Of a stretch of DNA of 64,000 bases, positions 21,242 through 32,044 are shown piece after piece. The DNA is from Aspidiotus rigidus (taxonomy: Eukaryota; Arthropoda; Insecta; Hemiptera; Diaspididae): assembly GCA_035079385.1 (NCBI GenBank), contig JAVHKY010000054.1, forward strand, positions 9,773,501 through 9,837,500, in the 5' to 3' direction. The notes under the pieces are model-generated. The model was not told where the DNA came from, searched no databases, and worked only from the letters and a program-made list of their open reading frames with translations. Position numbers and translations under genes: made by a program. Numbering within the stretch: the first letter of the stretch is position 1; every line of letters begins with the position of its first letter.

Positions 21242-23010
21242 GTCTCCATCCCACAACTACACTCACATCCTATCACCTTCTGCTCAGTATACATCCCCCC
21301 TTCACACAACACAAACTTTTTTGATATAGCCGACCTCATCCAATCCCTCCCTCCCCCTTATGTAATTGGGGGGGACTTTAACGCTCACAGTTTCACCTGG
21401 GGTCTTATCTCCAGTACATTTCGTACAAATTCACGCGGCAACATATTAGACAACCTACTCACCTCTAACAACGATCTAACTCTTCTCAACATTCCCGGGA
21501 TCCCTACTCACCTTAACTCTACTTCTGGCTCCCTTTCAGCAATTGACCTCTGCTTATCCCTCTCACCCAAACTCACATGGTCTACCCACCCCGATTTATG
21601 CGACAGCGACCACTTCCCAATTTTAATTCAATCACAATCTCTATCCAATGAAAATTTCTCAACTCCCTCTCGCTGGCTTATTAACAAAGCAAACTGGGAT
21701 CTCTTTTACGACCTTACTTCAAATACCTCCTCCCTCCCAGACCCCTCCAACTGTTCCACAGCCCTACAAACTTTCACAAAATTCATTACCGACTCCGCAG
21801 AATCTTCCATACCGCGCTCTTCAGGAAAAAAGAAACCAAATCAAGTTCCATGGTGGTCAAATGAGGTCCAACTAGCCATCAAAAACCGCAAAAAAGCCCT
21901 CCGCACGTACAACTCCACTCGCACCCAATCCGACTTGATCCTATACAAAAAAGCCCCCGCGAAAGCGAGAGTCCTGGTCCGTTCCGGTAAGAAACAGTCC
22001 TGGAGTACATTTGTAGCGGGGTTGAACCATCCTGTGTCTATCTCCACCATGTGGAGAAATATTAAAAAACTCACGGGTAATGGTTCTTTTCGTTCTATCA
22101 GCCAACTAAAAACAGATCACTCAATAACCTCAGACCCTCTACTCATCTCCGAAATCCTAGCTAAACATTATACCTCAGTATCCTCCAACACTAACTACGA
22201 CTCCGACTTTTTAGAATACAAACTCCAACAAGAAAAATTTGATATATCTTTTGATCCTCCTTCAAATGAACCTCTTCCATACAACCTCCCCATCTCCGAA
22301 AACGAACTATCGAATACTATAAATAAAAATCTGAGAAACGCCTCCCCCGGACTTGACAACATTCACGCGGCCATGATAAAGAATCTCCATCCAAACTCGC
22401 TCACTTATCTCCTTTCTTTATTCAACTCTATTTTTTCACAAAACATCTATCCTGTCTTCTGGAAAACAGTCATCATTCTCCCCATATTGAAACCTGGCTC
22501 GGACCCTCTCCTCCCTGCCTCATATCGCCCCATAGCTCTTTCTAGCGTTCTTGGCAAATTATTTCAAAAAATTCTGAACAAAAGACTCTTGTGGTATCTA
22601 GAATCCAATAACATCCTCTCTCCCTTCCAATATGGCTTCAGAAAAGGTCGAAACACTATACAACCCCTTTATGATCTCCAATCTCAAATCAACGATGTCA
22701 CCAATAACAAATCCTCCCTACACTCTATCTTCTTTGATCTCCAAGAGGCCTTTCCCCGGGTATGGAGACACCTCATCTCTACCGAACTTTACGAAATTGG
22801 TCTCCGAGGCCACCTCCCTAACATCCTACAAACTTTTCTCAACGACAGAACCCTTCTAGTAAGAATCAATAACATAACCTCCCCTCCCCTTCCGGTCCAA
22901 AATGGAGTCCCTCAAGGAGAAGTCTTCAGTGTCTTACTTTTTCTAATAGCAATAAATGATATCACCAAATGTGTAAACCCCCCCCCCCCTCACCCAGCGT
23001 CTTTTCGCTG
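21242..23010 (+). pseudogene. I-type ORF2: endonuclease and reverse transcriptase
   Basis: The frame enters in the endonuclease at about 21270 and reads IHPPFTQHKLF, VIGGDFNAHSFTWG, SAIDLCLSL and CDSDHFPILI (catalytic D and SDH motifs present). A linker VPWWSNEVQLAIKNRKKALR follows, then the RT: SPGLDNIHAAMIK, WKTVIILPILKPG, SYRPIALSSVLGK, FQYGFRKGRNT, FFDLQEAFPRVW and NGVPQGEVFSVLLF. The frame is lost at the poly-C run (about 22979-22991), right before the catalytic FADD. Initiation is outside the truncated copy. Confidence 0.92.
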
Positions 23011-24675
23011 ATGACTATAACATCACTATCCGTTCAGCAAATCCACAAAGAGCCCACAGACTCCTACAGGATACCCTTAACTCAATCACTACATGGACAT
23101 CAAAAAGAGGATTCAGATTTTCTTCCTCGAAAACCTACTCAGTTATTTTCAAAAAAAGAAATCCTATCCCCTCCTTACCTCCTCTAATTCTACAAAACTT
23201 CCAAATCCCATCTCGTAACTACGGCAAACTTCTCGGCTTACATTTTGACCAAAAACTTACCTGGGCCCCCCACATTAAAACCCTCAAAGCCAAATGCACA
23301 CGCGCTCTAAACATAATAAAATACATATCTCACCCATCTAAAGGCTGCAACAGAAAGTTACTCCTTCTTCTATACAAAAGTCTTATTCGCTCAAAATTAG
23401 ATTATGGTTCCCCGATCTACAACACAGCAAAAAAAACCGTCCTTGCCTTACTCGACCCCATCCAGACATCTTCTCTCAGGATTGCCCTGGGAGCTTATCG
23501 CACCAGCCCCAAACTTAGCCTATGTGCAGAAGCCCCAGATCCTCCCCTTCACTTTCGAAGGCTCATCCTAACCTCCAACTTTTTATCCTCTGTAGCACAA
23601 TTCCCACAACTTCCAATCTTTAAACGAATCTTTCACCACAATCACAACCAATCCTCCACCAAACATATTCGCCTTCAATTCAATCATCTGATCAACAAAC
23701 CGTTCATAGCACATCCCCTAGAACCCATATACACAACCTTCCCCCCTTGGACTTTCCCTCAACCTAAAATACGCCTAGATCTCACAGAAATCCCAAAATC
23801 TGACAAACCTGGTTTTACCCAACATATCAACCAACTACTTCAAGAATACCCTGACCATTCACTTTGCCTCACCGATGGGTCGAAAACATCTACTAAAGCA
23901 GCTTACGCATATTCCATCGACGGGGAAATATATTCTCATCGCATCCGAAATATAGCCTCTATTTCTACAGCCGAACTGATGGCCATTTTTTCCTGCCTTT
24001 CCCACCTCTCTCAACTACCCCCAAACGGTAAATTCATTATTCTCACTGACTCACTTTCTTCACTCCACTCCCTTACAGACGCATACAACTCTAACCCTAT
24101 AATCTAACGCATCTTCCTCACACTACACACTTTAGAAACAATCAACACTCAAATTATCTTCATATGGATCCCTGGACACACCAATTTCCCCGACCACGAC
24201 GCAGTTGATCAAGCTGCTAAACAAGCTACCTCCCTCAGTCAAATAACTGATAATTCACCCCTACCAACCCTAGATTACAAAAATTACTATCGTTCTCTCA
24301 TCACACAATCATGGAACACTCTTTGGGAAAATCAAACAAATAATAAACTTCTCAGTATCAAAAAAACCCCGGTTCCTTGGGTATCCTCCATTCAAAACAC
24401 AAGAAGAGAAGAAGTAATTCTCTCTCGTCTCAGAATTGGTCACACAAAAATTACTCACGCCCACCTCATCAGTCCCTACATCCTAACCCCTCCCTCATGT
24501 CCCCACTGTCAAAAAGACAAATTAACAGTGGAACACTTTTTTTCATGCCCCAGACTTTTTCCCCTTCGCTCTTCTTCGGATACCCCCTCTTCACTCACCC
24601 ACGCACTCAAAAACAACCAGGACATCATTTCGAATACCCTACATTACCTAAGACAAACTGACTTTTACGCTCACA
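22992..24675 (+). pseudogene. I-type ORF2 continued: RT palm, thumb, RNase H, zinc motif
   Basis: In the next frame: LFADDYNITIR (catalytic motif), YGKLLGLHFDQKLTW, RSKLDYGSPIYN, then RNase H with LCLTDGSKTSTKAAYAYS, STAELMAIFSCL, ILTDSLSSLHSL and FIWIPGHTNFPDHDAVDQAAK. A TAA at about 24105 replaces a probable glutamine codon in RNase H. The C-terminus has RLRIGHTKITHAHL and the CPHCQKDKLTVEHFFSC zinc motif, ending near 24675. Confidence 0.9.
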
Positions 24676-25079
24676 TCTGAACACGTACATCGACTATACC
24701 TCTACAACCTTCTACATACACACATTGTAAACTTTTACACACCATTACCTGAAGCAGTTACACTCGACATTATATTCCATCCTCTTATCCTTCCTCACTT
24801 TCCGTTACTCTACCAACTTCCTTAAAACCTCCCTTTCTCATGTGTTATTTATAATATTCATAACTTTTGTAACGCCGAGCCAACAGCCCTCGTGAAGCTC
24901 TAGTGCTCGTAAAAATAAAAAAAAATAAAAAAAAAAAAAAAAGAAAAGTGGATGAAACAAATATCAAATATCCTTTTCTCTTGTGTTCCTGTTTAAATTA
25001 CTTGAAATTATTTAACAAAATTTCACTCAACTCCTACTTAGGACAAAACGTGCGAACATGAGATCCCTTCCATTGAGGT

Positions 25080-25860
25080 GAGCATCTGATGAATCAAATC
25101 GACGTCACGTCATATTGACTCATCGTTTTGACCAGAAATAAACTCAGAATCTACGAGTTCATCAAGCACTGCAAAAAGGGGAGACGGGTGACAGATGAGT
25201 CAAAATGGGTCGCTTCGAGTGATAAATTTGAAATGAAGTCGATAAGAGTCGAGTTAGTGTCAAAGTCGGCGTGCGTTAATTTGAAGTTTGTATTGAGGAT
25301 TTCGACATGAATTTGTGGTCGATTCGAAGTCCTCTACCTTGTTTTAGAAGTTTTAGATATCGACGACGACGTTAGCAAATTATTTGAAGTCCATCAAGCA
25401 TGTGAAGAGGTTGAATTAAAATCGACAACAGATTGACGTAACTCATCAATTGAAATCTGGTCAACAAATCTAATCTTATGACGTTTCCATATCGACATCG
25501 GCGTATAGTTGATTTCAAACGTAGAATCGAGAATTCCGATATCAATCTGAGGTCGATTCAAAGTCAGAGCTGTTTATCGATGCAATAGACTAGAGCAGTC
25601 AATTTCATCAGGTCGATAAAAAATTTGAGAGAACGCTTCGAAATCATCTTGAAATGAACGTGCGACAAATGAGTTGAAATGGAGTCGACCTTAATTCATA
25701 CGATTGATCGACGCAATTTCGACCAGAATTAGGAGGGAAGTCTATCATTATTGAATTTTGACTCGATTTCTTGCGACGGCTGTATGTAACACAGAATTGA
25801 CCACAAATGGATGATCGACATGATTCATGAAGCTATTTTATGAAAGTGTATTTCGATGTC
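25080..25860. repeat. GTCGA-rich degenerate repeat, second region
   Basis: Similar in composition to 15300-16500. The phrase GA-TTCGACATGAATTTGTGGTCGATTCGAAGTC near 25290 recurs diverged near 25530 (GA-TTCCGATATCAATCTGAGGTCGATTCAAAGTC). No gene is supported. Confidence 0.5.
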
Positions 25861-26194
25861 GATTATCGATTTTTGTTTTAGGGCTGTAGCAAGCATCAAT
25901 TACTGGACTTAATTTCAAGCCCCGATCCTCTATGTAGAGGACTTGGAAAAAGTTTGAGCTACGAACCTCTAAGTATGAGAAACTTAGGACAGTTCTGAGT
26001 TGTGAACCACTAGAGAGGCTCAAAAATTTCAAGCTATAAAATTATTAACTAGGAGTCTGCTCGGAGGAGAATTTTAGGGAAAGACTCTTTATGTTCAGGC
26101 TAATTTCAAGCTCTGAAGGTGTCCGTAACCAATTTTTTTGACATTTTTCGGTCTCTTGAATACTTGTCGGTCCCCTAACTATTGTAAATTCGAG

Positions 26195-27300
26195 GGGAAA
26201 TGTTTCGAGTTCCTTGATGAAGTAGGTATTCCCTATTGGATCACCTTTAGGTTCTCTCATCTCCAAAATTTTCATGTCCAAGTATGAACTTGACCTCTTT
26301 TCCTCGAACCATGTGTTTCTTAATCACATTTACTATTGGCACACCGTTGATGACGTTCTACGCACGTGGACTGGTCCTCCAGATCTCCTTGGTGCGTTTT
26401 TAAGGTATCTCAATTCCTGGTACCCTTCCATAATAAAAATTTACTTCGCAAATAAGGGGATCTTCCATCAAATTTTTGAATTTATCTATCTCTGTAATAG
26501 ACGGTATCCATAAGTTTGGAATATACAGGAAAGATACTACGACCGATGTTTTAGTCCACGGAGCGTCATTCTGTCCTGTTGCTCATAAGATAGCGGCTTT
26601 TAATAGCCTAGTTCACAGACTGACTCGTATTCCTTTGAGTCAGTCTGCCTTCAAGAAAGAGTTACTGACAATAAGACACCTGGCCAGAGTGAATAGGGTC
26701 AATGTCGAAGTTGACGTGATGGTTCGGACGAAACTTCTTGATTCCATCACACCCCTCCCCATGATACGATCCTTGATCGTCGTATGCGTTGGATCAGTCT
26801 CCCTATCCTGTGGAAGTTCTCCCTCCAATTGGGTCGGGCCCTCCGCCTGTTTGGTTTCAGACCAGCTTTTTACAACCCTACCACTGTTAAAGGGTTGTTT
26901 GTGAGGCTGAAGGACCCCATACCCGTTGATGAGAGGAGCGGTGTTTATAAGATGGAGTGCAGGGATCGTAGAGGCTTCTATATTGGTGAGACCATCCGCC
27001 AGATGAAGGTGAGAGTAGCTGAGCACCTGAAGTCTTGGAATAAGGGACACTTGGAGGGAGTCAGCTTTTGCTGACCATTTAATAAATAGCGGCCACAGTT
27101 TCCGTGAGAGATCGGAAAGGCTCCTCCATAAGAACCTACCGTAAACGTATCGCCCTCGAGCACATAGAGATAATGCGTCACCTCAACACTGATGGTATTA
27201 CTGTACTTGACTCGTACATACTAACCGAAAGCGCTCGACGTTTTAATTTTTCTGCAGTTTTTGTATCTTTTACTGTCCCTTTTGAGTGCCTTTTTTTTCA
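26195..27300 (+). pseudogene. PLE remnant: RT palm to GIY-YIG and 3' end
   Basis: Pieces in several frames read FEFLDEVGIP, MSKYELDLFSSNHVFLNHIYYW (26274), a VDDVLRTWTG catalytic region in which the usual tyrosine is changed to threonine, IDGIHKFGIYRKDTTTDVL (26476-26580), LVHRLTRIPLSQSAF, then GIY-YIG VYKMECRDRRGFYIGETIRQ (26784-27074) and RKRIALEHIEIMRHLNTDGITVLDSYI. The 3' end near 27215 has CCGAAAGCGCTC, the 3' half of a hammerhead whose 5' half is deleted. It is more diverged than the copies at 10.9 and 40.6 kb. Confidence 0.85.
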
Positions 27301-27309
27301 ATTAAGGTG

Positions 27310-27476
27310 ACGGTATCCTCGAAGGTACGAGCCATCTTTTTGAGGAGAGAACGAAGGATACGAAGGCACGTAACGGAAAACACACCCGAAACAAAGTTCG
27401 AACTACCGATTATTAGGAAGAGAGGAACGCACAGAATTTAATAATAAATGATATATTAAAGATCGGTCGAAAATAA

Positions 27477-27507
<31 letters not shown>

Positions 27508-27679
27508 AGAAAAAGAATCGTCGAAACTGAATTTGGAGAAAAAGGCCGTCAGAATTAAGTAAATTTTACGTTAAAAACTACGTTAAAACAAAGAGAAAAG
27601 TCGAAAAAAGTCGAAAAAGTACAAGGACAATAATATTTAATAACGAAAATAATTTTGCTACTATAGGAGAGGGACTTGT
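27310..27679. other. No recognisable gene; long T-run
   Basis: A T-run of about 25 at 27478-27503 with A-rich flanks. No coding potential recognised. Confidence 0.5.
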
Positions 27680-27838
27680 AAAAATTTTAGCCTCCGAACC
27701 TGTGACGTCACGATCTAACGACGTCGTCCGACCCGGTAACATCACGATCCGATGACGTCATTTTCGCCGGACGATACAGGACTTACGGCACAAATTTTTC
27801 GAAGCCCGCCCCCTCCCCATAGAACAGGTTCTCTGTCA
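27680..27838. repeat. Right end of the CRE-rich inverted-repeat family (copy D)
   Basis: TGACGTCA occurs at about 27703 and 27756, then a GCCGGACG block, and finally CATAGAACAGGTTCTCTG, a diverged form of the right terminus of elements A and B. No left end is seen. Confidence 0.6.
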
Positions 27839-27972
27839 AAAAGGTCTCAAACTTCAACCACCTCTCAGAAATTTTGGTATAACTACGCCACTGCGGGGAT
27901 TCAAGGCAATGGGGGCGTCTGGTCACGGAACAAATGAAACTCATCTTTGTCATAAATACATTCAGTGAAGGA

Positions 27973-27978
27973 ATTACC
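27973..27978 (+). repeat. Left 6-bp target-site duplication of the palindromic element
   Basis: ATTACC here and at 32339-32344, directly flanking the two termini. Six bp is the target duplication length known for Polinton/Maverick elements. Confidence 0.85.
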
Positions 27979-28021
27979 AGTAGTAAATGGGGCGGCCTAA
28001 GCCGAATAACTGGCAAACTCT

Positions 28022-28100
28022 GACGTCACTGGGCTACTTCAGTACACCATGGCGTTTGAGGACATGTCCTGAAAAGCCATTGGGCTACTTGAATACACTG
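28022..28100. repeat. Subterminal repeats in the palindromic element
   Basis: TGGGCTACTT followed by CAGTACAC or GAATACAC occurs twice (about 28029 and 28083), flanking a GGACATGTCC palindrome, with TGACGTCA at about 28022 and 28104. The right arm mirrors this at 32205-32295. Subterminal repeats can be integrase-binding sites, but that is not shown here. Confidence 0.6.
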
Positions 28101-28272
28101 TAATGACGTCATTTTTTGCCTGTTTTTCGTACTAGGCAGCCCCGCTGCATTGAACGCGAACAACACACTACACGTTTGTTTGAAATACTTTATTATAATG
28201 AACAGTTATTTATGTTTTGTATATTTACGATTGTGTTTTACTCGTGGTAGAATAATAATGATAGTGTGTGGA

Positions 28273-29199
28273 CTAAAATTTAGTACGTTGTAATTCCGGT
28301 TCGTAGAATGTGCTTTTGATACGTTGATCGTTGATATTTTTCAGAACGTATGTAGGTGGTTGCGTATATCTTACACCGCTGATAATAAATACTTGTCGAC
28401 TCCAGTTTGTGTACTCGTATTTGTTTTGAAATTTATGTTTTTTCAACGAATGTTGCGTTTGATCTTTGATAGAGGAAGAATTGGCTTTGAAGGTTGATAT
28501 ACGTACACGATCTCCAACTTTAAATTTAGGTTTAATAAAACGAAAATTGCAAGGTACAATTCCATTGTACGATTGTTGGTAAATTTTTTTTTCGTTTTCT
28601 TTTTTCGACGCCTCCAACGGTGTTGTTTTAATTGTTCTGTGAACGTCTTCTTCGTTATACTGTTTCACAATGGAGGGTAATAAGTTGACCCAATGTTTAT
28701 TTCGATTTACCATACGAAATTTTTCGTTTACAGTTCTGATAACACGTTCGGCGATACATGATTTCTCTTTATTAAGCGTATGATACAATTTGATATTATA
28801 TTTTTCGAGAACACTTCTCGTTTCCCTCGATATGAATTCCGTTCCACGGTCAGTCCACAAAAATTTCGGCTTTCTTTTTGAGGTTTTAATTACTTTCTCC
28901 AGCTCGCGGCTTGTTTCTATACCGGATTTATTTTTCAATGGAAGTAACCATAAAAATTTGGAAAAACAATCTATCAAAACTAAAATATACCGGAATTTGG
29001 CGTAGTTGACGGGAGATTTTTTTTTGGTCGTTCCTTTACGCGGTCTTCCTCTACGTTCAATTCTAAGGTTTTCTTCAGAAAATTTCATCATGTGCATTGT
29101 ATCGGCAGCCCATATTTCGTCTATATGTTGTACAACGATCGAACGTCTCGGGAATTTATTAACTACACGTCGATATAATTCTCTCGCCAACTCGGTCAT
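28273..29199 (-). CDS. Polinton-type integrase, left arm
   Basis: This 308-residue protein has a DDE core: D33 in WAADTMHM, YILVLIDCFSKFLWLLPLK, D117 in FLWTDRGTEF and E151 in CIAERVIRT. The C-terminal domain reads FKVGDRVRIS...PPTYVLKNINDQ, then FYEPELQ, the ending typical of Polinton integrases. Such enzymes insert element DNA and generate the 6-bp duplication. The HHCC zinc domain expected upstream is not present. Relative to the right arm it lacks 3 codons (after KFR). The start overlaps the stop of the upstream frame as ATGA. The frame is intact, and it is transcribed toward the element end. Confidence 0.9.
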   Translation of the reverse strand: MTELARELYRRVVNKFPRRSIVVQHIDEIWAADTMHMMKFSEENLRIERRGRPRKGTTKKKSPVNYAKFRYILVLIDCFSKFLWLLPLKNKSGIETSRELEKVIKTSKRKPKFLWTDRGTEFISRETRSVLEKYNIKLYHTLNKEKSCIAERVIRTVNEKFRMVNRNKHWVNLLPSIVKQYNEEDVHRTIKTTPLEASKKENEKKIYQQSYNGIVPCNFRFIKPKFKVGDRVRISTFKANSSSIKDQTQHSLKKHKFQNKYEYTNWSRQVFIISGVRYTQPPTYVLKNINDQRIKSTFYEPELQRTKF

Positions 29200-29507
29200 T
29201 CTTCTTCTTCTTTCCTACTTCTTTGTTTATTCTTCTTCTTCTTTTTTTCTCTTTTTTGTCGTCTTCGTCGAACGTCTATGTTTCTGTTTCGGTGATGAAG
29301 AAAAAAAGAACAACAGTTATTACTACAATGAGTATTTCGCGAGATTATTAGTATAAGAAACTTTAGAAATATTGTTGTGGCTATACTGATACAATTTCCA
29401 TCGGAAGAATCGCAGGTATTTAAAGAACAGGTAGAGCTATCCTCGGATTCAGTCGTACGATTGTCTTCTTTCGTAGACGATTGCATGGTATCGCGTTCTT
29501 CTCGCAT
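29196..29507 (-). CDS. Small membrane-like basic protein upstream of integrase, left arm
   Basis: This frame encodes 103 residues with a Ser/Thr/Asp-rich start, one hydrophobic segment (ISIATTIFLKFLILIIS, about residues 41-57), a short Cys/His stretch (THCSNNCCSFFLHH) and a strongly basic tail ending RSRKEEEE. It is not recognised. Its stop overlaps the integrase start by ATGA, so coupled translation, frameshifting or splicing into the integrase is possible. The mirror copy at 30802-31113 is identical. Confidence 0.5.
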   Translation of the reverse strand: MREERDTMQSSTKEDNRTTESEDSSTCSLNTCDSSDGNCISIATTIFLKFLILIISRNTHCSNNCCSFFLHHRNRNIDVRRRRQKREKKKKKNKQRSRKEEEE

Positions 29508-29635
29508 TTTTATTTATTTGTTTTCTTACTTTCCTCCGTATGTATAAACCAAACAAAAAAACAAAAAATGGTTTCTCAAGAAAACGTCGTTTCTTTTTTG
29601 ATTACTATACCAATTGAACACATCCCCCATACGTT

Positions 29636-30199
29636 ATGGCAAGCCTAAGGCTGGGCAGTGAACTACATCACTGCCCAGCTTGGTTTCACACCAGGAAAGG
29701 GGCGAAGAGAAATTTGGCACGACTGGCGTACAGATACACGATGTATCATAGGAACCCGCGACAACTAAGGAGAGATGGAGGGGTTGCGCTATTCCCGCCA
29801 CCCGGTAGGCGTGTGGATTATTGTTTAATGGAGAAGGTGGCGAGAGTCACTTATCAACCACCGCCACCACCGCCGCCATTTACACCCATTTCCGTACCAC
29901 CGTCGTCGTCTTTCTTCACTTATGGACCACCACCACCGCCGCCATTGGTTACGCCAACGCCGCCACCGTCGTCGTCGTACTTCAATACTTCCGCGGGACC
30001 ATCGTCATGTACCTGCCAAGCACCTGACGGCCAAGCTGCCATGCAGCCTGTGGAGCAGGCAGCCTGGCAGACTGTGGAGCAGGCAGCCTGGCAGCCTGAC
30101 ACTCGACCGTCAGAGGAGGCTGCAGTCGCAGCGTCCGGACCCCTCCCCCTCCAGTTGGAGGGGGAGGGGTCCGGACGCTGCGACTGCAGCCTCCTCTGA
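29636..30199 (+). CDS. Proline-rich protein running across the palindrome centre
   Basis: 187 residues: a basic N-terminal part (residues 1-50, KGAKRNLARLAYRYTMYHRN), then polyproline blocks (QPPPPPPPF, YGPPPPPPL), PSSSYFNTS, and a repeat QPVEQAAWQTVEQAAWQ. The final residues come from the opposite arm, so the native C-terminus was lost when the palindrome formed. It diverges from the integrase gene. The family is not recognised; it may be a structural gene of the parent Polinton. Confidence 0.5.
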   Translation: MASLRLGSELHHCPAWFHTRKGAKRNLARLAYRYTMYHRNPRQLRRDGGVALFPPPGRRVDYCLMEKVARVTYQPPPPPPPFTPISVPPSSSFFTYGPPPPPPLVTPTPPPSSSYFNTSAGPSSCTCQAPDGQAAMQPVEQAAWQTVEQAAWQPDTRPSEEAAVAASGPLPLQLEGEGSGRCDCSLL

Positions 30200-30673
30200 C
30201 GGTCGAGTGTCAGGCTGCCAGGCTGCCTGCTCCACAGTCTGCCAGGCTGCCTGCTCCACAGGCTGCATGGCAGCTTGGCCGTCAGGTGCTTGGCAGGTAC
30301 ATGACGATGGTCCCGCGGAAGTATTGAAGTACGACGACGACGGTGGCGGCGTTGGCGTAACCAATGGCGGCGGTGGTGGTGGTCCATAAGTGAAGAAAGA
30401 CGACGACGGTGGTACGGAAATGGGTGTAAATGGCGGCGGTGGTGGCGGTGGTTGATAAGTGACTCTCGCCACCTTCTCCATTAAACAATAATCCACACGC
30501 CTACCGGGTGGCGGGAATAGCGCAACCCCTCCATCTCTCCTTAGTTGTCGCGGGTTCCTATGATACATCGTGTATCTGTACGCCAGTCGTGCCAAATTTC
30601 TCTTCGCCCCTTTCCTGGTGTGAAACCAAGCTGGGCAGTGATGTAGTTCACTGCCCAGCCTTAGGCTTGCCAT
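30110..30673 (-). CDS. Mirror copy of the proline-rich protein
   Basis: Predicted protein identical to the copy at 29636-30199, encoded on the opposite strand. The two frames overlap tail to tail by 90 bp across the centre. Transcripts of both would be complementary over the whole arm. Confidence 0.5.
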   Translation of the reverse strand: MASLRLGSELHHCPAWFHTRKGAKRNLARLAYRYTMYHRNPRQLRRDGGVALFPPPGRRVDYCLMEKVARVTYQPPPPPPPFTPISVPPSSSFFTYGPPPPPPLVTPTPPPSSSYFNTSAGPSSCTCQAPDGQAAMQPVEQAAWQTVEQAAWQPDTRPSEEAAVAASGPLPLQLEGEGSGRCDCSLL

Positions 30674-30801
30674 AACGTATGGGGGATGTGTTCAATTGGT
30701 ATAGTAATCAAAAAAGAAACGACGTTTTCTTGAGAAACCATTTTTTGTTTTTTTGTTTGGTTTATACATACGGAGGAAAGTAAGAAAACAAATAAATAAA
30801 A

Positions 30802-31113
30802 ATGCGAGAAGAACGCGATACCATGCAATCGTCTACGAAAGAAGACAATCGTACGACTGAATCCGAGGATAGCTCTACCTGTTCTTTAAATACCTGCGAT
30901 TCTTCCGATGGAAATTGTATCAGTATAGCCACAACAATATTTCTAAAGTTTCTTATACTAATAATCTCGCGAAATACTCATTGTAGTAATAACTGTTGTT
31001 CTTTTTTTCTTCATCACCGAAACAGAAACATAGACGTTCGACGAAGACGACAAAAAAGAGAAAAAAAGAAGAAGAAGAATAAACAAAGAAGTAGGAAAGA
31101 AGAAGAAGAATGA
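30802..31113 (+). CDS. Small membrane-like basic protein upstream of integrase, right arm
   Basis: Identical in sequence to the left-arm copy (103 residues, one hydrophobic segment, basic tail). The stop overlaps the integrase ATG at 31110 (ATGA). Function unknown. Confidence 0.5.
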   Translation: MREERDTMQSSTKEDNRTTESEDSSTCSLNTCDSSDGNCISIATTIFLKFLILIISRNTHCSNNCCSFFLHHRNRNIDVRRRRQKREKKKKKNKQRSRKEEEE

Positions 31114-32044
31114 CCGAGTTGGCGAGAGAATTATATCGACGTGTAGTTAATAAATTCCCGAGACGTTCGATCGTTGTACAACATATAGACGAAATATGGG
31201 CTGCCGATACAATGCACATGATGAAATTTTCTGAAGAAAACCTTAGAATTGAACGTAGAGGAAGACCGCGTAAAGGAACGACCAAAAAAAAATCTCCCGT
31301 CAACTACGCCAAATTCCGGTATATTTTAGTTTTGATAGATTGTTTTTCCAAATTTTTATGGTTACTTCCATTGAAAAATAAATCCGGTATAGAAACAAGC
31401 CGCGAGCTGGAGAAAGTAATTAAAACCTCAAAAAGAAAGCCGAAATTTTTGTGGACTGACCGTGGAACGGAATTCATATCGAGGGAAACGAGAAGTGTTC
31501 TCGAAAAATATAATATCAAATTGTATCATACGCTTAATAAAGAGAAATCATGTATCGCCGAACGTGTTATCAGAACTGTAAACGAAAAATTTCGTATATT
31601 ATTCGAGGTAAATCGAAATAAACATTGGGTCAACTTATTACCCTCCATTGTGAAACAGTATAACGAAGAAGACGTTCACAGAACAATTAAAACAACACCG
31701 TTGGAGGCGTCGAAAAAAGAAAACGAAAAAAAATTTACCAACAATCGTACAATGGAATTGTACCTTGCAATTTTCGTTTTATTAAACCTAAATTTAAAGT
31801 TGGAGATCGTGTACGTATATCAACCTTCAAAGCCAATTCTTCCTCTATCAAAGATCAAACGCAACATTCGTTGAAAAAACATAAATTTCAAAACAAATAC
31901 GAGTACACAAACTGGAGTCGACAAGTATTTATTATCAGCGGTGTAAGATATACGCAACCACCTACATACGTTCTGAAAAATATCAACGATCAACGTATCA
32001 AAAGCACATTCTACGAACCGGAATTACAACGTACTAAATTTTAG
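31110..32044 (+). pseudogene. Polinton-type integrase, right arm (frameshifted)
   Basis: Same gene as in the left arm with D33, D117 and the ER motif intact. It has three extra codons (after KFR) and one fewer A in an A-run near 31730 (8 versus 9). The missing base shifts the frame after about residue 211, so the open frame ends at 31874 and the C-terminal domain (to 32044) is read in another frame. A homopolymer sequencing error is an alternative explanation. Confidence 0.85.

Larger units (their letters stand above)
21242..24940 (+). mobile_element. I-type non-LTR retrotransposon, 5'-truncated
   Basis: A single insertion bounded by a 12-bp target duplication, with an A-rich tail at 24910-24940. 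In order it holds endonuclease, RT, RNase H and a C-terminal zinc motif, the I-superfamily layout. ORF1 and the start of the endonuclease are missing. Few frame breaks (one in a C-run, one stop in RNase H) suggest it is relatively young. Confidence 0.93.

Noticed and set aside
28790..29356. 71- and 116-codon plus-strand frames antisense to the integrase, mirrored at 30953-31519
   Set aside because: Shadows of the integrase and small upstream frame; identical in both arms only because the arms are identical.
29920..30389. 155-codon His/Arg-rich frames on both strands at the palindrome centre
   Set aside because: They are shadow frames of the proline-rich 187-residue frames, created by CCACCG-rich sequence.
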